Made by a program: the position numbers and the translations under genes. A DNA stretch of 30,441 nt from Bdellovibrio sp. (GTDB taxonomy: Bacteria > Bdellovibrionota > Bdellovibrionia > Bdellovibrionales > Bdellovibrionaceae), in assembly GCA_019104905.1 (NCBI GenBank), contig JAHRXB010000025.1, forward strand, positions 1 to 30,441. Direction: 5' to 3'. The notes beneath the pieces were generated by a model. It was not told the DNA's origin. It saw nothing but the letters and a program-made list of their open reading frames with translations, and made no database searches. Positions 1 through 6,972 of the stretch are shown piece by piece; within the stretch, counting starts at the first letter, position 1, and each line of letters starts with the position of its first letter.

Positions 1-83
1 GAGCCGAGGGCTGGGTCGCGCAATAGCTTTCTGCGAGAGAGCAAGAAGCCTCTTTGTATTTAATCTTATAAGACCCCTCTTCG

Positions 84-112
84 TTGACCCCTTCTTTCTC
101 TAAGCACAAAAT
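84..112 (+). promoter_or_regulatory. Candidate sigma70-type promoter for the HPF/cold-shock gene
   Basis: TTGACC at 84-89 matches five of six bases of the -35 consensus. After a 17-base spacer, CAAAAT at 107-112 matches four of six bases of the -10. Transcription would start near 119, giving a leader of about 26 bases that carries the AAGGA site at 131-135. This is pattern matching only; the -10 is weak. Confidence 0.35.
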
Positions 113-144
113 TTGAGTAGGTGCAGGAGAAAGGACGTGGAGTC

Positions 145-699
145 ATGGTCTATTTCAATATTTCCTTCCGAGATATGTCCCCATCTGAATCGGTGTCGAG
201 TCTAGTTCAAGAGAGAATTGAAAGGCTGGAGCGCCTGAATAACAACATCATTTCCTGTGAGGTGGTTGTTTCTTTACCTCATAAGCATCGCATTCGAGGA
301 CGGATTCCTCATGTTCATCTTCGTCTTAAAGTTCCGGGAAAAACGTTGGTGGTGGATCGCGATCCAGAAAAAGATGAGTCCCATCAAGACATGCATATTG
401 TCGTGGGAGATGCCTTTGCTGCTTTAGAAAGAAAACTGGAAGATTACACAAGACTTCAGCATCGTGTTGTAAAGACGCTCTCTTCACAGCCGGATGCGGT
501 GGTCAGTCGGCTGTTTCTCGATGATGACTATGGTTTCATCGAAGATCAAGACGGGCGCGAACTCTACTTCCATCGCAACGCGGTTTTAAATGGAGGATTC
601 GAAAAACTAGAGGTCGGGGCGCACGTGCGCTTTTCCGAAGAGATGGGCGAAAAGGGCCCCCAGGTCACCTCCATGCATATCGTGGGCCGAGAGCTGTAA
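145..699 (+). CDS. HPF/RaiA-type ribosome-associated protein with C-terminal cold-shock-like domain
   Basis: This 184-residue protein has two parts. Residues 1-112 look like the S30AE domain of ribosome hibernation factors (HPF/RaiA), which bind the small ribosomal subunit in slow growth. Residues 118-180 look like a cold-shock/OB domain with the RNP-like stretches YGFIEDQDG and LYFHRNAV. It should act in the cytoplasm on ribosomes or RNA. I chose the ATG at 145 because AAGGA (131-135) lies nine bases upstream; an in-frame GTG at 121 lacks such a site. The classical long HPF carries a different C-terminal dimerisation domain, so the cold-shock-like tail replaces it here. The domain call is firm; the exact role (hibernation, or RNA binding in attack phase) is inference. 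Confidence 0.82.
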   Translation: MVYFNISFRDMSPSESVSSLVQERIERLERLNNNIISCEVVVSLPHKHRIRGRIPHVHLRLKVPGKTLVVDRDPEKDESHQDMHIVVGDAFAALERKLEDYTRLQHRVVKTLSSQPDAVVSRLFLDDDYGFIEDQDGRELYFHRNAVLNGGFEKLEVGAHVRFSEEMGEKGPQVTSMHIVGREL

Positions 700-718
700 C
701 GCTTCGGCCCCGTCTTTT
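684..718 (+). terminator. Rho-independent terminator of the HPF/cold-shock gene
   Basis: GGGCCGA (684-690) pairs perfectly with TCGGCCC (704-710) and is followed by CGTCTTTT. The left arm lies inside the last codons of the gene, so the stop codon sits in the loop. It separates the gene from the convergent CBS gene ending at 721. Confidence 0.7.
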
Positions 719-720
719 GA

Positions 721-1614
721 CTACATCATCACTCTTTTTGTTTTCTCAAACATTTGCTGCATATCTCGGGGGAGTTGGCGGGTCAGATTTTGCATTTCTC
801 CGGGAGAGATGTTGTCGCCGAGACCCTTCCAGAAGCCTTGCAAAAGCTTTCGGGCTTTATCCTCTTTCACAGTGTAGTGCTTTTGGATTTGACTCAAAAG
901 AAACTTTGCCGTGACGCTGCGATCAGCAGGGGAGACCTCGCCTATCAAGGGCATTTGCAGTTGATAGGGAAGTTGCGATAAAAGATTTTTGCCGGCTTTG
1001 GCGGGAACGCGTCTCATGAGGGCTGCAAGGACCTGTTGAGTCAGACTCTTTGCTTGGCTTGAGTTTAGGCCTGTGCGGGTCTCAATATTCTTAATGAATC
1101 CATAGTAGGATTGTTCGCGATGATCCTGAGAGTGAAAGATATTTTTTATTTTAAATTTTTCCTGTCGCGTTTTGGGTGTTTTTAGTTGAGTGCGAAGAAT
1201 GGCCGCCTCCTCGGAAGCTGAGATCAGATTTTTTCGAATGAGATCATCCAAAGAGAGGACCCCCAGGCATCTTTGTCGACCGTTATGGAGCTCTTTGATG
1301 ACGGGGACTCTGCGGATTCCATACTTCTTCATTGTTTCAATCACGTCAGAGACCGTGGCTTCTTCAGGGACATAAATCAGTCGATGGGCCGTGGCGGTCC
1401 CCAAGGACGATGAGGCGGGGAGATCATCCACGGCGAGAGCCAGAGCCAGATCGCGATCCGTGAAGAGCCCCTGCAGGAAGCCCTGGCCATCTGAGACGAG
1501 GACACTGCCGACATGGCGGCTTTTCATGGCGAGGGCCGCTTGTTTTAGGGTGCTGTTTTGTTTGAGAATGAGGGGCTTTTGCAAGGACAGGGATTGAACA
1601 CTTGTCGGTTTCAT
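721..1614 (-). CDS. CBS-domain pair protein with C-terminal DUF2267
   Basis: The protein has 297 residues. Two CBS motifs (about 10-62 and 72-132; note GLFTDRDLALA and GVLSLDDLI) form a Bateman module that usually senses adenine nucleotides. Residues 170-290 resemble DUF2267, a helical domain of unknown function that recurs next to CBS domains or alone in proteobacteria. No signal peptide or membrane segment is visible, so it is probably cytoplasmic. The start is supported by AGGAGG five bases upstream on the minus strand. It is convergent with the HPF gene and divergent from the TIGR02147 regulator. The ligand and partner are unknown; a stress or energy-sensing role is inference. Confidence 0.8.
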   Translation of the reverse strand: MKPTSVQSLSLQKPLILKQNSTLKQAALAMKSRHVGSVLVSDGQGFLQGLFTDRDLALALAVDDLPASSSLGTATAHRLIYVPEEATVSDVIETMKKYGIRRVPVIKELHNGRQRCLGVLSLDDLIRKNLISASEEAAILRTQLKTPKTRQEKFKIKNIFHSQDHREQSYYGFIKNIETRTGLNSSQAKSLTQQVLAALMRRVPAKAGKNLLSQLPYQLQMPLIGEVSPADRSVTAKFLLSQIQKHYTVKEDKARKLLQGFWKGLGDNISPGEMQNLTRQLPRDMQQMFEKTKRVMM

Positions 1615-1707
1615 TGAGACCTCCTGATGTTTTCAGGATACCCCTGCTCTCAATGTCGCTCCAGGACTGGGAAAGCGCTTTGTTGAATGAAATAAAGATA
1701 GATGTGT

Positions 1708-1742
1708 TGTGGGCAAACAATATGGCAGTTGACTTGCCCACA
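1708..1742. promoter_or_regulatory. 9-bp inverted repeat, candidate operator upstream of TIGR02147 gene
   Basis: TGTGGGCAA (1708-1716) is the exact reverse complement of TTGCCCACA (1734-1742), with a 17-base spacer. It lies in the 192-base region between the divergent CBS and TIGR02147 genes. The size and spacing suit a dimeric regulator, possibly the TIGR02147 protein itself; that is inference. Confidence 0.45.
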
Positions 1743-1759
1743 TTCTCGCATCATTACTG

Positions 1760-1777
1760 AATTCAAATAGTTGAATT
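1760..1777. promoter_or_regulatory. 7-bp palindrome AATTCAA-N4-TTGAATT
   Basis: AATTCAA (1760-1766) and TTGAATT (1771-1777) form a perfect inverted repeat with a four-base centre, 29 bases before the TIGR02147 start. It is AT-rich, so chance is possible. It could be a second operator in this divergent region. Confidence 0.3.
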
Positions 1778-1806
1778 TCTTTTTGTTCCCATTTTAGGAT
1801 CGAGTC

Positions 1807-2583
1807 ATGGAAAATCCTTTTGTTACTGAACTTAAGAGGGCTTTTGAGGATCGAGCATTACGCAATCCGCGTTATTCGATGCGGGCCTTTTCTCGGGACT
1901 TGGATGTCGACCCCTCTGTGTTAAGCAAAATACTGCGAGGCAAAAGAAGCGTCAGCGGCAAGATGATTCGCAAAGTATCGCAGTTCCTAGGGCACTCGCC
2001 AGAGCAAGCGCAGACCTTTTTGGATCAGAACAAGGCCTATCTCAAACGATTGCGTCTTTTGCAGGCTGACAAGAATCAACAATTCGTGAGCATTCCCTTG
2101 GAACAGTATGAGGTGATTTCAAACTGGGTTCACCAAGCTGTTTTGGAAGCCTTAGTTTTGAAGGACTTTGATGGGACTCAAGAGTTTTTAGCTCGCAAGT
2201 TGGGGATGGCCCCGGTGGTCATCAGTGAAGCGGTCGAGCGGTTGAGCAGCCTGGGGATCTTGCAGGTAGATTCTTCGGGGATCGTGCAGTCCGAAAAGAT
2301 CAATACGTCTTCTTTGGGGCCTAAGTACACGACGGAGGCGATGAAGACTCAGCAGCGAGAGTTGTTGAAGTGTTCTCAGCAGGCCCTCGACAACGTGCCC
2401 TTTGAGCTGCGCAGTCATTCTTCATTGGTGATCTCGATTGAGAAGTCCAAGTTGCCTGAGTTTGTTGAAAAGATTCATGCCTTTCGCCGGGATATGAATA
2501 AGTTTATAACCAAAAAGAGCAAGTCTTCTGATGAAGTGTATTGTTTAGCCTTGTCTTTCTTTCCCCTCACTCCCGTGGAGTAA
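1807..2583 (+). CDS. TIGR02147 family putative DNA-binding regulator
   Basis: This 258-residue cytoplasmic protein fits the TIGR02147 family, which is expanded in Bdellovibrio and Fibrobacter. The N-terminal segment (residues 21-62) has the typical helix-turn-helix-like pattern YSMRAFSRDLDVDPSVLSKI followed by LRGKRSVSGKMIRKVSQFLG. The remainder is the family's helical effector part. AGGA at 1796-1799 lies seven bases before the ATG. The next gene, for an exported protein, starts two bases after the stop, so the two are almost certainly cotranscribed. That pairing is common in Bdellovibrio genomes and suggests that the regulator controls its partner or itself. The ligand and target DNA are unknown. 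Confidence 0.85.
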   Translation: MENPFVTELKRAFEDRALRNPRYSMRAFSRDLDVDPSVLSKILRGKRSVSGKMIRKVSQFLGHSPEQAQTFLDQNKAYLKRLRLLQADKNQQFVSIPLEQYEVISNWVHQAVLEALVLKDFDGTQEFLARKLGMAPVVISEAVERLSSLGILQVDSSGIVQSEKINTSSLGPKYTTEAMKTQQRELLKCSQQALDNVPFELRSHSSLVISIEKSKLPEFVEKIHAFRRDMNKFITKKSKSSDEVYCLALSFFPLTPVE

Positions 2584-2585
2584 TC

Positions 2586-3593
2586 ATGAAAAGATGGATC
2601 TTTTTTTTCTTAACCAGTTTGTTATTTCAATCCCTTGCCTGGGCCGAGGGGACGCAGACGGAGGGGCAAGAGAGCTATGGAGGGAATGGGGCGATGGCGG
2701 AATTCCGTCTTATCGCGACGGATCTGCAGAGGATCTTTAGCTATGTTGATCCCAACAGCTTTCCATCGCGGGACTTTGTTGAAAAGTTCAAGCTGAAGTG
2801 GAAGATCGCAGAGTTGGCGGCCAAAGAACAGCTTTTCCTTCACGGGTCCCAGGTGGATGCGATCAATTATCCCTATCGCCCGATCCCTTTGATTGAAATT
2901 TCTTTGTCCCGTTGGACGTCTCTAAGTACTTCGGCAAAGTACAATCTGGTGCTGCATGAGATGATGCCCATCGTGGGATATATTGACGATAAGTACCAGT
3001 ACTCCAATCCTATCATCCTCAGTTTGCGCCGCCAGGGACTTTTGGATTTGTCGATGATGGAGATTGTGGAAAGAAGCATTATTGTTTGTGATAAAGAGGA
3101 ACTTCAACATATCACCTTTGCCTATGTTATGAAGTCCAATGCGAAGCTCAAAGAGATTCGTCATCTTTATCAAAGTGCCATGGCCGCGAGCTGTGTCCCT
3201 GTTGCTATCTATATGTCTGATCTGGAGTTCAAATATAGTGATCTGAGTGAAGAGGGCATCTCCTACATGTGGAGAGTCATTCAAGATGTCTTGCGCTCTG
3301 ATGACCAGAGGCTTTCTCGGAAGATGGAGTTTCTAAGAAGTCTGGTGCAATTAGGGTTTCCGACCAATGAATTAAATCACGTTCCCGAGTTGTCTCGAAC
3401 CCCGGTTTCAGCCTTTTATCTTTTGGCCCAAGTCGAGAACTCGGATCTGCATCCACGCACTCTTGAGATCTTTGACATTTTAAATAAGTCGCATGACAGG
3501 CCTGTCATCCATCAGGTCGACGTCGAGACGGCTCTAAAGAAGTCGAATTCGGCTCTGGCAGACTCCTATCAATCCGCTCTTTCTAACAAATGA
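2586..3593 (+). CDS. Exported protein of unknown function, coupled to TIGR02147 regulator
   Basis: The protein has 335 residues and begins with a clear signal peptide (MKRWIFFFLTSLLFQSLAWA, cleavage near AWA-EG). I do not recognise a named domain. After an early GGNG motif comes a helix-rich body containing VLHEMMPIVGYIDDKYQYS at about residues 120-138; a His-Glu in such a setting recurs in Bdellovibrio exported proteins, though it is not a proven HExxH metalloprotease motif. The ATG at 2586 is chosen over an upstream in-frame start at 2541 because GGAG at 2576-2579 is well placed and the signal peptide starts there. It sits two bases after the regulator's stop, indicating an operon. Likely periplasmic, function unknown. 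Confidence 0.75.
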   Translation: MKRWIFFFLTSLLFQSLAWAEGTQTEGQESYGGNGAMAEFRLIATDLQRIFSYVDPNSFPSRDFVEKFKLKWKIAELAAKEQLFLHGSQVDAINYPYRPIPLIEISLSRWTSLSTSAKYNLVLHEMMPIVGYIDDKYQYSNPIILSLRRQGLLDLSMMEIVERSIIVCDKEELQHITFAYVMKSNAKLKEIRHLYQSAMAASCVPVAIYMSDLEFKYSDLSEEGISYMWRVIQDVLRSDDQRLSRKMEFLRSLVQLGFPTNELNHVPELSRTPVSAFYLLAQVENSDLHPRTLEIFDILNKSHDRPVIHQVDVETALKKSNSALADSYQSALSNK

Positions 3594-3603
3594 TCGCAGT
3601 CAG

Positions 3604-3634
3604 TGCCCACTCCCGATAAGGTGTGGGCATTCTT
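3604..3634 (+). terminator. Hairpin, probable terminator of the TIGR02147 operon
   Basis: TGCCCAC (3604-3610) pairs with GTGGGCA (3623-3629), and a short TTCTT follows. The poly-U tract is weak. The stem shares its seven-base word with the inverted repeat at 1708-1742 in front of the same operon. Confidence 0.5.
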
Positions 3635-3706
3635 AAGGGATTCGTTTAAAAGACACGTCATTCTTGTTTACATGTTTTCGTTATTTTTGTAATTCCTCCA
3701 CGACAG

Positions 3707-3729
3707 AAAAGTTATACTTTATAACTTTT
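3707..3729. promoter_or_regulatory. 10-bp perfect palindrome upstream of an exported-protein gene
   Basis: AAAAGTTATA (3707-3716) and TATAACTTTT (3720-3729) are perfect reverse complements around CTT. The palindrome contains TATACT (3713-3718), five of six to a -10 box, 38 bases before the next start codon. It could be an operator overlapping a promoter, or a terminator-like stem. Confidence 0.4.
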
Positions 3730-3766
3730 AGGGGCGTGTGTTATAAGGTGGGGCATAGGAGTTATT

Positions 3767-4474
3767 ATGAAAAAAACGATCTTATCATCGATTCTGTTTC
3801 TATATGCCTCTCTTACCTTTGCCTCTTCCAAGGAGGCGGGAGTTCTGAATCTTCGTTGCACTACTTATGATAAGGAGCAATACACCTTGTCGGTCGTTGG
3901 AGAAGATATTCACCTTTGCGGTAAAGGTGAAAACGCCCTCATTCGAGGCGATGAAGAGACTGAGAGCAATATCCGTATGATCGACGATGCATTCCTTAAG
4001 CAAAAAACGGAGAGCACTTACTATTTCAGTTTTGTCGCAGGTCTTCGCAATCAACCTTGCGCGAGATGCCACGGTGACACGGTCCATGTTTCCAGCGTTC
4101 AGATGTATTGCGATGTTGTGCCGCAAACGAAGTCTCTTTGTGTGGCTCAAAAGCAGGGGCCCCAGCCTGACCTTGGCAAGGACTATGATAAAGCACTTAA
4201 AAACGGCGTCGGCGAGGATTATTGGGGCAAAGTTCCTTGGGTGACTCTCTATGATCCCAAAACCTCCAAGTTTTCTATCTTTGTTTTTGAGCAGGATGGC
4301 AAAGATCTCAGAATTTGGGCCTACACCGACGTTCGATATTATCGTGATTTCCTAAAGAAGGATCAGTTCGTTTCTATCTATAAATCCTTGTTAGCTCAAG
4401 GATACGTGATTCACAACTACTCCACAAATGAGCAAGGCAAGGCCTTCGTAAAAGGCTTTCTGCAAGCTCAGTAA
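3767..4474 (+). CDS. Exported cysteine-rich protein with a CxxCH motif
   Basis: The protein has 235 residues and a signal peptide over residues 1-20 (cleavage near TFA-SS). I recognise no named family. The mature part has six cysteines (31, 51, 98, 101, 115, 125), and CARCH at 98-102 matches the c-type haem attachment motif. No other cytochrome c feature is clear, so the six cysteines may instead form three disulfides. The second half (residues 145-235) reads as a compact mixed fold. GGAG (3757-3760) precedes the ATG. The gene is monocistronic, followed by a strong hairpin at 4502-4530. Likely periplasmic, function unknown. Confidence 0.7.
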   Translation: MKKTILSSILFLYASLTFASSKEAGVLNLRCTTYDKEQYTLSVVGEDIHLCGKGENALIRGDEETESNIRMIDDAFLKQKTESTYYFSFVAGLRNQPCARCHGDTVHVSSVQMYCDVVPQTKSLCVAQKQGPQPDLGKDYDKALKNGVGEDYWGKVPWVTLYDPKTSKFSIFVFEQDGKDLRIWAYTDVRYYRDFLKKDQFVSIYKSLLAQGYVIHNYSTNEQGKAFVKGFLQAQ

Positions 4475-4501
4475 TCAATCCTTCGGGACCCGCAATTTCA
4501 G

Positions 4502-4542
4502 TCAGGGTGTCTAGTCTTTAGACACCCTGAGTATGTCCTTTT
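4502..4542 (+). terminator. 12-bp perfect hairpin, probable terminator
   Basis: TCAGGGTGTCTA (4502-4513) pairs without mismatch with TAGACACCCTGA (4519-4530) around a five-base loop. A delayed T-run (TCCTTTT) follows. It closes the 3767-4474 gene and precedes the 4620 operon. Confidence 0.65.
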
Positions 4543-4619
4543 GGCAATTAATCAAAGATGACCACGGCATATTTTTCGTATTCCTCCGGGAAAGGTATTT
4601 TATTGATCTTGGAGGGTCT

Positions 4620-4961
4620 ATGGTTAAAGTCTTGGTTGCGACCGCTGTTCTTTTTGCTTCTTGGGGCGCTCAAGCTTCCTCAAAATGTGTTCTGGTGAAA
4701 AGTCATGCGGGCCAACGCGTGCGCCAGGAAATCAAGATCGATCAAGAAAATATGCGCATTGAACAATCCGCCGGCCAGTTAGAGGCCACCATTCAAGTCA
4801 TATATGGTCGTCTGATCAGTATGATGATTCTTAATAAAGGCAACTTTACTCGAGCGGCTCTTCCTCTGGATAGCATCGCTGAAAGCGGCGGTGGGGCATT
4901 GGCTCTTGAGGATATGAAAACTCAAAGTGCGATCGAGATGACTTGCAAAATGGAATACTAA
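4620..4961 (+). CDS. Small exported protein of unknown function
   Basis: This is a 113-residue protein with a signal peptide (MVKVLVATAVLFASWGAQAS, cleavage near AQA-SS). The mature part of about 95 residues is beta-rich, with one cysteine near each end (SKCVL and MTCKMEY) that probably form a disulfide. The ATG at 4620 is chosen because GGAGG (4611-4615) lies just upstream and the signal peptide starts there; the longer frame from 4533 runs into the upstream hairpin. It is followed after 21 bases by another exported-protein gene, suggesting an operon. I recognise no family. Confidence 0.68.
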   Translation: MVKVLVATAVLFASWGAQASSKCVLVKSHAGQRVRQEIKIDQENMRIEQSAGQLEATIQVIYGRLISMMILNKGNFTRAALPLDSIAESGGGALALEDMKTQSAIEMTCKMEY

Positions 4962-4982
4962 TTTTTGTTAGAAAATGACTTT

Positions 4983-6140
4983 ATGAAAAATGCTGTTCGT
5001 CTTTTGATTCTAAGTCTGTTTTTGCTCGGCACGGGGAGTATGTCCTGGGCCGAGGATTCTATTGTTGAAACAGAGGTTGAAGAGCGCATTCTGGATAAAG
5101 CCCAGGTCGCTCAGCAAGAACGCACCGAAATTCGCCTTTCGGATGGGCGAGTTTTTGAATTGGATCGCATCCCAGAGCGGGAGCAGATGAAAGAGGCCCT
5201 GGGACTCAAACTGCCTGAAAAAGTCAAAGAGCAGATTTTAGCACGCGGTGGTTCGATTGAAGAAGTCGATCCTCTTTCGCCGTATGAAAGTTTACCCGCG
5301 GAGAGAAAACAAAAATTTCAAGAGATGCGCTTGATGTTTTTAACCAATGCCGCGCGCATTTTGAATTCGACTAAATTTGTTTTTGGTGCCGGGAGTCTTG
5401 TGGGAGATGCGTTGAGTTTTGTAAAAATCAAAACTCTGCAAGTGTTTGGTAAAAAAGTTGAGGCGACCTCAGCGACCCAACGGACTTTCAATCAGCGCAG
5501 TCATCAGGCGGTGCAAGAAGTTTTAAAAGGTATTGATTATAAGTTATGGTCTCAAGCTCCACTGGTGATTGATTCGAATGAGTTTGGCGTCAGTGTCTCT
5601 GCCGGTCTGTTGGCTGAAACCGGCATTTTGCGCAAAGGGGGCGGAGGGGCCGAAGAAGTGGGTATTAGTCTGGCCTTTAATAAAACCTCTCGCGCTTTTG
5701 TTTTTGAGATTTTTCATAATTCAGAAAATTTTGACAATACCAAGGCGGCCATTTCGGTGATCGGGTTGGTTGGTAAAGCGGGTTTGACCTTGGGACGTCG
5801 AGAGGGAGCTGCGACTCTTAAAGGAAGCTCTTTTTATCCGCCCGCGGTGCCAGGCTATAGCACGTCTTCGGCAGAGTTCTTTTCGGCAGGTTTAAGCTCT
5901 AGCTTGGGTCTTCCACCGCCTCCGTTGGCGGATCTTCTGACGTTCACGAACCAGTTTGAACGCAATGCCTTGATCCGGGTGACGGTGTCTCCGCTGGTTA
6001 AGGGCTTTGTGAGGCTGGAAATCGGCAATCTCCAGGGCGCGGCGCGCCTTGTTGCGATGCGATTTGTTGACGTCTACCGCGCTATATCTGACAAAGTCCT
6101 TATGACAGGCCGCCGTTCATGCGGACCCGTTTTTAATTAA
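4983..6140 (+). CDS. Exported protein of unknown function (385 aa)
   Basis: The signal peptide covers about residues 1-24 (cleavage near SWA-ED). An acidic, helical segment follows, then a glycine- and beta-rich second half with repeated G-rich strands (for example SVSAGLLAETG and GKAGLTLGRREG). That could be a surface or outer-membrane-associated fold, but I do not recognise it. The ATG at 4983 opens the signal peptide; no strong ribosome binding site is visible, so translation may be coupled to the gene ending at 4961. A TTG at 4965 is the alternative. The gene ends 13 bases before the long inverted repeat at 6154-6265, which may serve as its RNA 3' end. Confidence 0.68.
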   Translation: MKNAVRLLILSLFLLGTGSMSWAEDSIVETEVEERILDKAQVAQQERTEIRLSDGRVFELDRIPEREQMKEALGLKLPEKVKEQILARGGSIEEVDPLSPYESLPAERKQKFQEMRLMFLTNAARILNSTKFVFGAGSLVGDALSFVKIKTLQVFGKKVEATSATQRTFNQRSHQAVQEVLKGIDYKLWSQAPLVIDSNEFGVSVSAGLLAETGILRKGGGGAEEVGISLAFNKTSRAFVFEIFHNSENFDNTKAAISVIGLVGKAGLTLGRREGAATLKGSSFYPPAVPGYSTSSAEFFSAGLSSSLGLPPPPLADLLTFTNQFERNALIRVTVSPLVKGFVRLEIGNLQGAARLVAMRFVDVYRAISDKVLMTGRRSCGPVFN

Positions 6141-6153
6141 AAGCCCTCGGGAC

Positions 6154-6265
6154 GCCCTTGGCGAAGCCCTCATCTGTGGTGGCTCGGACAGTCCTCGCGG
6201 ACGCCCTCCCTTTGGGAGAGGCTGCTGCGGAACTCGCCGCCACAGATGAGGGCTTCGCCAAGGGC
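6154..6265. repeat. Large inverted repeat with 30-bp arms
   Basis: The left arm (6154-6183, starting GCCCTTGGCGAAGCCC) and right arm (6236-6265, ending GGGCTTCGCCAAGGGC) are reverse complements at 29 of 30 positions. The single difference is T at 6181-6182 versus C in the complement, near the inner end. The 52-base loop holds smaller hairpins (CTCCC/GGGAG and GGACAGTCC). It is intergenic, between the 4983 gene and tmk. It could be a REP/MITE-like repeat, an RNase III site or an unusual terminator; no poly-U tract follows. Confidence 0.85.
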
Positions 6266-6326
6266 TTTACGCGGCCATTTGAATTAATGGCAAACAGGGT
6301 TTTGAGTTTTTTTAGAATAGGGATTT

Positions 6327-6962
6327 ATGAGTTTTTTGGTGTTTGAGGGGCTGGATGGCTCTGGGAAGAGTTCTTTGATGGCGGCTTTGGAGCGGGAGCT
6401 TCAAGGACGTGGGATTTCTGTGAAAAGAACTCGGGAACCTGGGGGCACGCCATTGGGGGATGAAATTCGCAATATGATCCTTCGGACTGAGGGGCCATCT
6501 CCCTTGGCGCGAGCCGAGTTGCTTTTGTATGAAGCCAGTCGCGCCCAGCATGTGGAACAAGTGATTCGTCCAACGCTGGCATCGGGTGTTTGGGTTTTGT
6601 GCGATCGTTTTGCGGCAAGCTCAGTGGCCTTTCAAAGTGGTGGGCGTGAGATTTCTGAAAACGATGTGGTGATGCTCAATGAGTTTGCGACGGGGGGACT
6701 GAAGGCGGATCTGACGATTTTGTTGGATCTTTCCGTGGAAGAGTCTCGCAAGCGTCGTCAAGGGCGAGGCGCTGCCAGCGGCGAAAGTGAAGACCGCATT
6801 GAATCTGAAGCGGACTCTTTTCATGAGAAAGTTCGTCAGTCTTTTCTTAAGCAAGCCCGTGAAGACGCCGGTGCCTGGTTGGTTCTTAACGCCCAAGAGA
6901 CACCGGAAGTTTTGTTTCAACAACTTTTAAAAGCTCTGACAGAGAAAAATATTTTAAAGTAG
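6327..6962 (+). CDS. tmk: Thymidylate kinase
   Basis: This 211-residue cytoplasmic enzyme phosphorylates dTMP to dTDP with ATP for DNA synthesis. The P-loop is EGLDGSGKSS at residues 7-16. The TMP-binding EPGGTPLG (38-45) and CDRFAASSVAFQ (92-103, the DR(Y/F) motif) are present, and the arginine-rich lid is at about 136-155. Length is normal for bacterial Tmk. An AGGG precedes the ATG by about five bases. The gene is ten bases upstream of holB; tmk-holB-tatD is a widely conserved order. No internal oddity is seen. Confidence 0.95.
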   Translation: MSFLVFEGLDGSGKSSLMAALERELQGRGISVKRTREPGGTPLGDEIRNMILRTEGPSPLARAELLLYEASRAQHVEQVIRPTLASGVWVLCDRFAASSVAFQSGGREISENDVVMLNEFATGGLKADLTILLDLSVEESRKRRQGRGAASGESEDRIESEADSFHEKVRQSFLKQAREDAGAWLVLNAQETPEVLFQQLLKALTEKNILK

Positions 6963-6972
6963 GTCTTGGTTC

